Assembly: GCF_020740795.1 (NCBI RefSeq)
Contig: NC_067294.1
Span: 17,179,001 to 17,243,000, forward strand
Source of the DNA: Apus apus
Lineage: Eukaryota > Chordata > Aves > Apodiformes > Apodidae
Length of the DNA stretch: 64,000 nt
Direction: 5' to 3'
A model generated the notes under the pieces. That model was not told the origin of the DNA, did not search any database, and was given only the letters and a program-made list of their open reading frames with translations. Position numbers and translations under genes: made by a program. Of the stretch, positions 9,958-20,100 are shown piece by piece (position 1 is the first letter of the stretch; each line of letters begins with the position of its first letter).

Positions 9958-12900
9958 GTAGGAGCTGCCCCGTGTGCTGCTGGAGGTCTGGACACTCCCC
10001 TGTCCCCCCACCCCGTCGTTCCTCACCCAGGTCTTGCCCACCTTGGGGTGGTGGGAATGCTCAACCTGATGGTCTTGGGTTGGTCGCTCCTGCCAGCCCT
10101 GGGCAGAGGTGCCCCAGGGGTTGGGGCTGTGTAGGATGGAGCCCACCAGGAGCAGGGTCTCCCTATGCCCACCAGGATGCCCTGGGAACTGGGTGGAGAA
10201 AGGGTGTGTGACAAGGGGGAAGGGGACAAATCCAGTGCTCACTGCCCAGGGGAACGTGGGGGGACGGGGGAAGCGCGGGGGGCAAGGTGAGCTGCAGGGG
10301 CCCTTGTTTTCCCACCCCATGGGGATGCTGAACCATCTGCAGCAGGAGGAAGTGCTATAAAAAGGCTGGGGGAGGAGGGGGGGGGTGGGTGGTCGGAGGG
10401 GACGTCCTGGCAGGAAGCAGCTTGAGTGGCCACCACCAGGGCTCAACAGGCTTTTCCTGCCTTGCAGCAAATCTCCCAGCTGCTCTCCTTGCTGCACCAG
10501 GGCCAGTTCCAGCCCAAAACCAACCACAGGGGAAACAAGTACACGGCCAAGAACGGCAGCAGGTAGGTCAGCAGCTCCAGCCCTCTCCTCTGTGTCCCTC
10601 TGCTTCAGCCTCGCTGGCCCCAAAAGCCTCCAAGGGCAGCAGACACACAAGGTAAAACCTTGTCATCTGTTCTGTGGACCTGACTTTGGGGAGGAAGGTC
10701 CTCCCTTCAGGAGTGGCTGGGCTCCTCTGGTCATGCCTCCCCGTTGGTACCCAGCTGCTGCCTCCAGGACAAGAGGAAATGCTCTCAAGTTGCTCCAGGG
10801 GAGGTTTAGATTAGATATTAGGAGAAATTTCCTCACTGAAAGGGTCATCAAACACTGTCTGGGCTGCCCAGGGGGGTGGTGGTTGAATCACCATCCCTGG
10901 GGGTGTTTAAAAGCTGGGTAGATGAGGTGCTGAGGGACATGGTTTAGCTCTGGACTTGGCAGAGTTGGGTGAGACTTGGCAGAGTCAGGTTATGGTTGGA
11001 CTCAGTGATCTTAAAGGTCTTTTACACCCCGAACCGTTCTGTGATTCTGTGATAGGGCTGCTCTTTGCCTCCTTCCCAGGGCACACTTGGTAGTTCCTTC
11101 CATACCTACCTGAGCTCCCTCACAGCCATGAACCATCTGCCCATCCTTGCTAGAGGAACACCAATGTGTCCATCTGTGATGAAAAGGTGCCCTTGTGAGC
11201 ACAGAGGGTCCAGCTCTGGAGGCACCAGCACAAGGATGAGTTTTTTCATGGCTCTGGGTACTTCCTTAGAGATGCTGTTGCCTGTTGACATGAGTTCAGG
11301 GCATCTGTCCCCAGGCCAGGAGGCCAACTAAGGGTGGGAAGGACTGAGATATCCCCACTGAAGATGTTCCCAGTGACAAACTTCATGGCATTCCCATTAA
11401 ATTGGGCTGTTGACATCTCTGGGTGAAGCCCCCTGAGGGTGCCAGGGCTTCACCACTGCCCTGCCATGTTCCCCTGCCCAGGCCATGGGCAGACACAGCC
11501 AGCACTGCCTTTCTCACCATCATCTCCACCTGCTGAGGTTGGAGAGGGAGGGAGAGCTGCCCTGAGGCAGAGTTGGGCTCTGATGCTTCTCTCCTGGTCC
11601 TGCTCACGGGCAGCTCCTCTGAATCCACAGGGAAGAGTCACCAGCTCCTTGTCTGTTCCCTGCAGGAGGATAAAACCTCTCTCGGGCAAGAAACATGGAG
11701 CAGCCCCACGTGTAGCCCAGCACCAGCTGGGGCCCAGTTCCCAGAGGGTCTGTGGAACCTCCTGATCACGTCTTGTGGTTTTTAAAATGAAAACCCATAA
11801 AGCTCCTCAACTGGTGGGGCCCAAAAGGCTTGTGCCTTTGGGGCTGTGCATGGTGCCCCAGGAGGACACCCGTACCCCGGCGCTGGGTCATTCTGGGGGT
11901 TGGGGGATGAGGACCAGCACCTTCACCCTGATGTTTGGGGCAGGGTGGTGCTGGTGCTGAGGTGTGACCTGAGTTCTGTCCCCGGGGCAGGGCTGGAGGG
12001 CTGGACACGGATGGTCTGAGCACCAAGGACAGTGGGCACGGGGAGAGCGAGGCCGAGGACCGAGACTCCGACTGCGGCTTCGAGCTCTCTGTCCAGCAGC
12101 TGGTGGGAGAGGAGCTGGAGACCCTCCTGGAGCCACAGGCAGGTGAGGTGGCCTCACTACTGGGAGCACACTGGGGCTGGTGGGGGGGGGTTTCAGTGGT
12201 GGGGTCTCCTCAAATAACACACTGAGGCCATTCAGAAGAGAAAACTGGCCGGGCTGCAGCAAGGAGGGGACGCCTCGTCTCCGAGGGTGGCTCTGATGCT
12301 TGGGGCAGCATCTATGGACCCTCCTGTGCTGTTGGGACCAGGCAGTTTACATCAAAGGGACTTGCTGAGCTTCATGTTGGATTTTGGTTGTGTTTAATCT
12401 TGGTAGGTCTTTCCTCCCATGGATGTATGTGCTGTTGTTGAGGTCACCTGAGAGGTCGACCTCTGTTGGTGTGTGGGGGTGAAGTCCAGTTTAACAATGC
12501 CCTGTGTGACCCGCTTCCCATCCTGACCTGAGACCCTTCATTTCATGGTCTATGTAGAGTGAGAAAGGTGAAGAGGTGCCCTTCTTGAGCCCCTCATGAT
12601 GCTGTAGACCCTTTGAGCCCTGTTAGGCTCCTCCTTCCTACCAGGCTGAACTAGTCCCATCTCCTGTGATTACTAGTGCATCTTTATTGAGGTGTGGTGA
12701 CCAGCATAGGATACATCTACACTGTATAAAGAGGTCTTCTGGTGGCATGAGGTCTTCTGGCTTGTTCTTCAAGGACAGGGGGCAACGGGCACAGACTGGA
12801 GCACAGGAGGGTCAAGTTAAACATAAGGAAAAACTTCTTTCCTGTGAGGGTGACAGAGCCCTGGGCCAGGCTGCCCAGAGAGGTTGTGGAGTCTCCTTCT

Positions 12901-15900
12901 CTGGAGACATTCCCAACCTGTCTGGATGTTCCTGAGGGATCCTGCTCTTGCAGGGGGGGTGGACTCGATGATCTTCAGAGGCCCCTTCCAACCCTGACAA
13001 CTCTATGACTAAATGACCTTCCTTTGTGAGGAAGATTCTTTATTCCTACCCTCCCTTCCTGGCTTTTAACACTTGTTGAAAGAACCTGACAGAACCTGGC
13101 TGTGAACTCAGGGCCAGCTCAGGAGCCCTGTGAGCCTGGTTGCTGCTCTTCTGCAAGCTCAGGTGTCCCCTGTCAAGCAGGGCTCTTCCTCTACCTCTTC
13201 CAAAGACACCAACCCATTTGCAAAGTGCAGTTCCCTGCTTAACCAACACCACCTCAGCCCCTGCCCAAGTAGCAGCTGCTCAGTTATCTGCTGAGTCTCC
13301 CAGATATTGATTTTTATGGATTTGCCCACCCCAGATCCACAGATTTAGAACCTCATGTCACAACTTCTACCTCCCTTTCCTCTGCTGCTGTATTCATTTG
13401 AAGCAGTAGTTAACGAACAGCAGTTAATAAACCAAGCAATTTCATATCTGAGTTCCTCCAGCACTCCAGGGTGAACACCATCTGGGCCTGACATTTTCTG
13501 CATGTTCCTTTTATTGATTTGTTCTGAAAAAAAAAAAATCTCTTCTCCTGGCATTTCAATTTGCAAGAGTTGGGCTGACTCATGTCCTGTAGCAGAAATG
13601 TCTTTGTGGAGCCTCTGAGCTCCTCCACAGGTTGAAGAACTCCTTGAGGTTTGCTGTTTCATTCCAGAGTTGGGCATTTTTCTGTGCCCTTTCTTTAGAG
13701 GGAGATCCAGGCTGCTTCTCTCCGTTTGCTTCTTGCCCTTTTTTATTCCAGGAAGGAGCAAAGGAAGGCAAGGCTGGGTGAAATGAGAGCTGCAAAGCTG
13801 CTTTGGGTTTCCAGGCCCTGCAGCCAAGAGCAGGGAGTGAAGAGGCTGCTCCATCCCATGGAGGACCTGCCACACACTGTCCCAGCAAAGGGACTGGTGG
13901 AGTCCTGGTTTCATGCTGGGCTGGCAATTAAACTAATGGCAGATGCTCTCTATTAAACCCTCATGATTAAGGGAGAGAGGCTTAGGGGTTGGAAACTGAA
14001 GTGCACTGCTTTGAGACAACAGGGGTGAGGAGAAAGAATGAAAAATGTGCAAATCTGTAGAAGAGACTTAACTGAAAAGTAGAAGTACTAGGAAGAAAGA
14101 AGTTCTTCCTCTCCTGGCTCAAACCAGGACAACCTGCTCAGCAGATCTGTTTGGATTGAGTCCTGCTCAGACAGTGGCATCCTAGAAAAATAGTGTTAAG
14201 AGGCAGGCATGTCCATGAGGTGCCATCTCCCGTGCTTCTTGGATCTGCCAGGAAAAAACCCTTGTTTGCCAAATTGCTGGAATGCCAGGGAGCAGGGGCA
14301 GTGCAGGCTGGAGGGGCTTCCTGCCCTCAGCAGTGCTGGACATGACAGCAGGGCCTGCCCTGCCCCAGCGCTCAACAGCTCCCTGAGCCAGGAGCCCAGA
14401 CCTTCCTGAAAAGGCCAAGAGCTGCTGGCCTCCTTCCTCCTCTCCCCAGCACAAACAGAGAAGTGGACTTGACATCCGGAGAGGGAGGAAGGAAGCCTTG
14501 CTTGTGCTCCCGAGTGTGGGACCAGCTGGCTGAGCCTGTCTGGGGCTTTGTGCTCTTCACAGTGGGGAGAACTGAGCAGATCATCAGTCCCAGCAGCTCA
14601 GGGGTGTTTCTGCTGGGAGCCCCAGGGGAACTCTCAGCACTGTGACCACCTACTCCCCCACCAGAGAAACCAGGCTCACAGCAGCAGATGAGAGACAGAA
14701 CTTTTATTGCTTATAAAAACACACCCCCCCTTGCTGAAACACCATTCAAAGAAGGCAGTGAAGAGTCATTAAATTAAAGATACCCAATTATAAGGTTTCA
14801 TGGGCACAGGAGCCTCAGCCTGAGCAGTTTGCTGCTGTGCCCTGCTCCAGAGTTGCAGCATTGAAACATTCAGGGAATGCAATGGCTTCTTGGAGGCTGG
14901 GGAGGAGAAAACTGTGGATGTTTCAGAGTAAAAATAGGGGATCTCAGCTTGGGACATCCCTTCAGGACCAGTCACTGTGACTGCAAGAAAATACTGAGAC
15001 TGTAGAAAGAAATCCTGGAAGTTTAGCAACACCGAAGAGTTTTGAGGCTTCAGCTGAAACAAAAATCTAAGTGATGTGTCTGCCCTTCTCTCCCTGCCAG
15101 GTCTGAATCCCAATCCCTCACCCCCATCCCACCCCAGGACACAGTTGTTTTTTGAGAGAAAAAGGCCTAATTATGTAGTTGGCTGAGGAAGGAGACTTGT
15201 CTCAGGGCCAGACTAGCCCCAGACTGAGGACGACACGTCCCAGCCTGGGTATCCATCATCTTCTGGAAGCAGCAGAAGTGCAGGAGTGTGGAGACCCTCC
15301 TTTGGGAGGTCACTAAGTCAGAGGCACAGAATTATTACAAGGACACCAGCTCTTGCCCTCAGACTGGGACTGCAGTGGGGTGTTTTCCTCCCAGATCAAA
15401 GTGATTTGGTTTGTTGCTGTCTGACTCTTCAAGTGTTTCCCAAACCTGGTGGCTGCTCCGGAGCTCCCTGTGGTTCTTGGTTACCCTTTGGGAATGGAGC
15501 AACGTGGGGTTGGGCATCACCTGCCCCAGCCTTGTTTACCAACTGCAAAGCTCAGCCTTAAAAACAAGGACTCCATTTCCTTTCCTGCTGTCTGATGAGG
15601 AAGCTATTCCAGGCTCACCCTGCTACGGGGTCCTTCCTTTTATTTCCAGCTTATGTTTACTTGTGGACAGTTATAATCACTTCTTCTTTTGCCAACACTA
15701 TTTTAAGCATAAAGATTTCCTTTGTTGGTGCTTATCTCATCAGCATAATGATGTTGCAGTCAGATCTCCAGGGAGCATTGGCTTCCTTAGGCTGAGCAAT
15801 CCCTACCACTTTGGGTCATGGAAGCCTGGATTCACCCCTGGTTTCATCTCAATAGTTTTCTCTGCACTGCTGCCATTTTAGCTCCTCTCCCCCACGGATG

Positions 15901-17116
15901 GATAATCAACTTGGTATGTAATATTCCTAACCAGGTCTCACCAGACCTAGTAACAACACCACAGCTGTGTCTTCAGGCCAAAAGGGAATACCTTGACCAG
16001 CAACACTGTGTGATTTCCTTTGCTCATTTTTGGGGCAGAATCACGTTAGTGGCACATTAAGGAGCCTGCAGCCAACACACCCACACCAGGCTCCCACTGC
16101 TCCTCATCTGCTTCCAATTGATGAACAACTACTTTATAGCTCCATTTTTTTTTTTGCTACTAGTCTTCAACCACCCAGCTGTGCATTTTACAATCCAGAA
16201 TTTCATTCTACTTCTCTTGTTACTGTTTTCACAATAACCCATTTCTTTCCAGTCCCAGAAGGCCTGCTTAGCAGCAACTTCCCACCCTAGAGTGCTCCTG
16301 AAGGGAAGTCCACCACTGACCTTTCTTCTGTCCAATACTTCCCCCTTGAAAGCCTTTCCATTGTCCTCTCCCCTTCAGCCACTCCTAAGCCTTCACTTTC
16401 TCTGGCTTTGCTAACACTTTAACAAAGCACTACTGGAGGCTGCAGCAGATGAGAAAGCAAAGTGAGCTGAATGGTTATTATATAAAAACAAAACAAAAAT
16501 CCCAGTAGTTTTAAAGCAGTTCTAGCTTGTTTGCTTGGGTTTGTTGTTTTATTTAAGCTGTTGGTTTGACTGCTGGGAGCTTATCTCTAGACCTGTTTAC
16601 AATCAGTGCTCTCAGAGCTGAGTTCAGGAAGTCTCTGCGTTTATAATTTGGGGTTGTTTTGTTTTTTTTCCTTTTTCTCCCTCCTCTTCTCTCTCCTGCG
16701 GTCTCCTCTAGCCCACATCTCACTGACAGTTCTTGATTTCACTCCCTCCAGAGCTGGCCCTCAAGAGGCTGACTGCTGCTGACCCAGCCTGGGTGGCTCA
16801 ACTCTCCTTGCCCCTCACCAGCAGCTACAAGGACAACGTCTTCTCCCCCGACTCTCCTCATTCCCCTCAGGATGAGGAAGCTGCCAGGCAGGAGAAACCA
16901 AGGACCTTTGAGACCTTTGGCAAAGGTGCTGGGGCTGACTCCAACGCTGCTGGGACAAGACTGGCCAGCACTTTCCTTTCAGAGATGAGCACCCTCTTTG
17001 AAATGATTTTGTCCCAGAAGGTCCAAGCTCACAACGAATCGGGCTCGGGGCTTCTCCGGCAGCTGTCGGCACGTGGGAAGGGCCTTGGACTGGAGGACAG
17101 TGCTCCTGCTCTGTAG
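7165..17116 (+). CDS. PCDH12: Protocadherin 12 (VE-cadherin-2), four coding exons, 1134 aa
   Basis: PCDH12 is a single-pass adhesion receptor of endothelial and trophoblast cells. Coding exons are 7165-9957, 10468-10562, 11991-12142 and 16752-17116; all junctions are GT/AG and the phases join without a stop. Residues 1-25 form a signal peptide. Six cadherin repeats follow, with DxND-type calcium motifs at about 126, 235, 343, 451 and 556 and DxDxGxN motifs opening repeats 2-6. A membrane helix spans about 713-737. The cytoplasmic tail holds the blocks [36 protein letters not shown] and [17 protein letters not shown], which I recognise from mammalian PCDH12 and which separate it from other non-clustered protocadherins. 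Human PCDH12 is 1184 residues. I chose ATG 7165 because a signal peptide follows at once and its context is good (A at -3, G at +4). In-frame ATGs at 7075 and 7114 would add a poorly conserved N-terminus. Confidence 0.95.
9958..10467 (+). other. PCDH12 intron 1
   Basis: A GC-rich intron of 510 bp with a clean donor and a CCTTGCAG acceptor. It contains a TATA-like word CTATAAAAAGG at about 10355 and a G run at about 10376-10386. I see no transposable element or alternative exon. Confidence 0.7.
10468..10562 (+). CDS. PCDH12: PCDH12 coding exon 2
   Basis: A 95-base exon encoding [17 protein letters not shown] and then a basic stretch, which is the most conserved part of the PCDH12 tail. The acceptor is CCTTGCAG and the donor AG|GTAGGT. 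It enters in phase 0 and leaves two bases, completed by the first G of exon 3 to give Arg963. Confidence 0.93.
10768..11054 (+). mobile_element. CR1-type LINE 3' end in PCDH12 intron 2, diverged subfamily
   Basis: The text runs from GACAAGAGGAAATGCTCTCA through GGTTGGACTCAGTGATCTTA to TTCTGTGATTCTGTGAT. It has CR1 3' architecture but belongs to a different subfamily from the abundant copies. The rest of the 1.4 kb intron (11055-11990) shows nothing recognisable. Confidence 0.8.
11991..12142 (+). CDS. PCDH12: PCDH12 coding exon 3
   Basis: A 152-base exon encoding an acidic stretch ([14 protein letters not shown]) followed by [19 protein letters not shown], the counterpart of the LSVKQLLEEELSSLL region I recall from the human protein. 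The acceptor is GGGGCAG and the donor G|GTGAGG. One base is left over for Glu1014. Confidence 0.92.
12770..13016 (+). mobile_element. CR1-type LINE 3' end, older subfamily
   Basis: The sequence from GGACAGGGGGCAACGGGCAC through CCCTGGGCCAGGCTGCCCAG to the GATCTTCAGAGGCCCCTTCC tail follows CR1 3' structure. It differs from the young copies and lacks a clean octamer repeat. Confidence 0.75.
13330..13560 (-). mobile_element. Ancient CR1-type LINE reverse-transcriptase fossil
   Basis: Read on the - strand, the translation includes [20 protein letters not shown] followed by [12 protein letters not shown]. This matches the conserved segment before the fingers of CR1-family reverse transcriptases (the K-S-P-G-P-D-G-I-H-P block). 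The copy is short and flanked by unrelated DNA, so it is an inactive fragment in the PCDH12 intron. Confidence 0.7.
14703..14708 (-). terminator. DELE1: Candidate DELE1 polyadenylation signal
   Basis: AATAAA on the - strand lies about 60 bases after the DELE1 stop codon, followed by a GU-rich stretch (rich in TGG and GGTGG) at about 14650-14670. The 3' UTR would be very short. A longer isoform ending further left is possible. Confidence 0.55.
14769..14980 (-). CDS. DELE1: DELE1 coding exon 11 (C-terminus)
   Basis: The acceptor TTTTCTTGCAG is followed by TC, which completes the G left by exon 10 to give Val. The frame then reads VTVTGPEG and later [19 protein letters not shown], which lines up with the TVTG and FSSP-SLNTLL stretches I recall from the human C-terminus. 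It ends at TAA (14769-14771). The exon lies entirely inside PCDH12 intron 3. Confidence 0.85.
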
Positions 17117-20100
17117 GCAGCTTGCTGGCTGTGAGAAGGAGATCAGAGTCAGTTCAAGCTTTGTGTTTGGGGGGCACACGTGGGCTTTAACAGGATCATT
17201 GTACCCTCTGTGTCTGGGCTGATCACGACAGGCACACTTCTCCCTTTGCCTCACCTCGTTACATTCCATGACTCTTTTCACCTTTAGTTCCCTTCTACCC
17301 GTCTCTTCTTGCCTTCCTGACTCTCCTGCTCTTTCACCCTCATCTTTCACTTCACCATCATGCTCACCCAACAGGAGGAGGGTCCTCTCCTCCCAGGGCG
17401 GGCTGATCAAGGGGGGGGTGTTGCTAGATCAACACAATCAGCTCCATCCCCATGATCACAGACTGCACCGGGGACGATGACATATCACTCATGGACTTCA
17501 CAAGGTGCTGTAGAGTTGGGCTCCAGGATCTCAGTTCTTATTTAAATAAACCAGTTTTTTTTCTAACAGCATCATCTCTGGAACAAGGTGCTCTACAGAT
17601 GACATCACGATGTATCTGCAGAAGGCCTGAAATGGCCACTCTGACAGGGAGCTTTTGCCTCTTGTCTCCCACTGCTCCTTTCAGCTTTTGTGGTTCTATC
17701 ACCGTGAACTTGGCATCCTGTAAAACGCCCCAAAAAGCAGCACTGCTGCTCTGGCAACTCTGCTATGGCTGCCTTAGGTGCCCATAATTTCCTTCTCCAT
17801 GCTCTCTTTTAAGGCCATTGGATTGTGGTGTGCAGTCCTTCCCCAGAAGCAGACAGCAGATGGTTGGAGTCTGCCAAAGGTAACCTGGGAAAAGGGAAGC
17901 CTGAAAACACTGTTTTGAAATATTCCGCTTCAACCATATTCTGGGCTTTCACTTTGATCTGGATGTATGTGAGCTGTAAGATAATTTTATGATCATAATA
18001 CGTGTAGGAAAACCAAGCTACAGCTCTCAGGGAGAAGGACACAGGTGGTGTTAACCACGGGGCTTGGCATTCCCAGAGACTGGAAGGACAGCAGGGCCAC
18101 CAGCAGCTGGAGTGCACATGTAGGCTCTTCTGGATTGTGCCCACGTAGGGCTCTTCTGTACCACAGCCTGTGCCTTCCAGCTAGGATATTAAACACCAGA
18201 ACAAGTCTGGGAGAGGCTGGCAAAGTGGCTGTACAGCTGGGAGGGAGTGGGATGGGCCATCCCCTCCTCTGCTGGCAGTGGCCAACTCACTGCAGTGCTG
18301 GGCACACACTGCTTGCTTTCCTTCACCATCTTTGCATTACACACACTCCACTCCCTTCTCCACAGAATCCATAGCTCTCAACACAGGTTTCTCCAAGTCT
18401 AATCTCATGGTTTGGGTCATCATGCCTTTGGGTGGTATTTTTAGCTTTTATTTGACTGTCAAGTTCATAGAATCCCAGCCTGGTTTGGGTTGGAAGGGAC
18501 CTTAAAGATCATCCAGTCCCAACCCCCTGCATGGGCAGGGACACCTCCCACCAGCCCAGGTTGCTCCAAGCCCCATCCAACCTGCCCTTCAACACTGCCA
18601 GGGATGGGGCAGCCACAGCTTCCCTGGGCAACCTGGGCCAGGCTCTCCCCACCCTCACAGCAAAGAATGTCCTCCTAATTTGTCACCTAAATTTCCCCTT
18701 TTCTACTTTTCAGCCATTCCCCCTGGTCCTATCACTCCCTGCCCTTGTCAAAAGTCCCTCCCCAGCTCTCTTGTAGGTCACATTGAAAAAGACCAGGCAG
18801 CACAACCCAGCAGACATGATCCTGGAGCATCTCAAGAGTTTCCTATGTGTGCTCCTTTCCCATGCAGCTAGAGGGGACAGTGGCCTGCATTGTGCACACA
18901 CACACACACACCCCCGCGTGCCACAGACAATCACACAGATCATTTAAAGCAGGGTAAATGAAAGAGTTCTCCCTTTCTGTTCCTTTTGGGACCAAATGGC
19001 AAAAGCAACTGAGGAAGATTCCCCCAGGTAAACTTTGTAATATCCAAAATACCCACTGCTGGAGGCACCAAGACCTTTACTGATGTCCTCATCTCTGGCA
19101 GTGAACTAGATGGAGGGATCTGCCCCAGCCTTCTGATAGAAACCACTTGCTGCTTTGTTTCACAAACAAAACAGGCTCCTGCACCAAAACAATGACATCC
19201 AGCCAAGGTCTGCCTGAGATGCAGCTGTGCAAACCACCAGGGAGGGATCAGGGTGGCTGGGAGGAGAGGCAGCCCAGCAGGATTCCTCTGCATCCTGGGA
19301 ATGCACACAGAGGACACACAGACACAGCACAACCTCTGGGAAGTCACTTTTGATGTGCATGTGGAAGGACAAGCTTTGCACAAAAATACACTGTGAGGAG
19401 CAGATTGAAAAGGAGACAAATTCCTCTCCCTTGGTTCAATTTCCTGATTCTGCAAACTGCTTTCAACCCCCACCCCCATCCCTCAATCCTTGCCCCCCTC
19501 CTGTCCTGAGGAATGCGTAAGCATGCTGTGGATTATCACAGAATAGGAAATCCACCCGAGGAATTTCCTGCTAATTGTATCCTGTTTGATAAAGGAAATG
19601 GTCTAAGAAAGCTTGGTCTGAGGGGAGAGAGAGAGAACAGACTAGGAGGACAATCAATCAGATGTGCTGAGCTCTGGCTGTGCCCCTCCCTTGCTGAATG
19701 GAGCCCACAGCAAGTTCAGGATGGGGCCATTGCCTTTGTTTTCCAGAGCCTGACACAAAGCACCAGAGCACCGTGGCTACAGGAAGCTGGATAGTTTGTC
19801 CAGATGCCCTTGAACCAGTTTAAACTGGTGTGGACAAATGTCTCTTTCCGGATTCAGCTGCCCCAGTGGAAGAAATGATCATCCCAGCTGCCTGCTGCTG
19901 CCTGCTGGGAGCATCCCTCACCCACTGCAGGGGAGAGGAGGTGCTGTGCTTAGCAAACATGTCAAATCTAAATTTTAAAGCAAACCTTGCTCATTGTAAC
20001 CCAAAGGGGTGCACCCATGGGAGCAGCTCACTGCCAGAGCTGGAGGAAAAACAACCTGGGAAGGGGCACTGATGGTGGTGCAGAATGGCAGAGGACAGCT

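Larger units (their letters stand above)
12143..16751 (+). other. PCDH12 intron 3, contains the DELE1 terminal exon on the opposite strand
   Basis: This 4.6 kb intron has a donor GTGAGG and an acceptor CCCTCCAG behind a pyrimidine-rich tract. It holds two retroelement pieces (12770-13016 and 13330-13560) and, on the - strand, the last coding exon and poly-A signal of DELE1 (14703-14980). The stretch 15110-16730 shows no further feature. Confidence 0.75.

Noticed and set aside
9958-10134. Continuation of the PCDH12 frame past exon 1 to a stop at 10134
   Set aside because: It is intron read-through. The conserved tail continues in exon 2 with exact phase, and a donor stands at 9958.
10355-10369. 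TATA-like CTATAAAAAGG in PCDH12 intron 1 as an internal promoter for a tail-only product
   Set aside because: Exons 2 and 3 have no in-frame ATG, and exon 4 has none until near its end, so a tail-only protein is unlikely.
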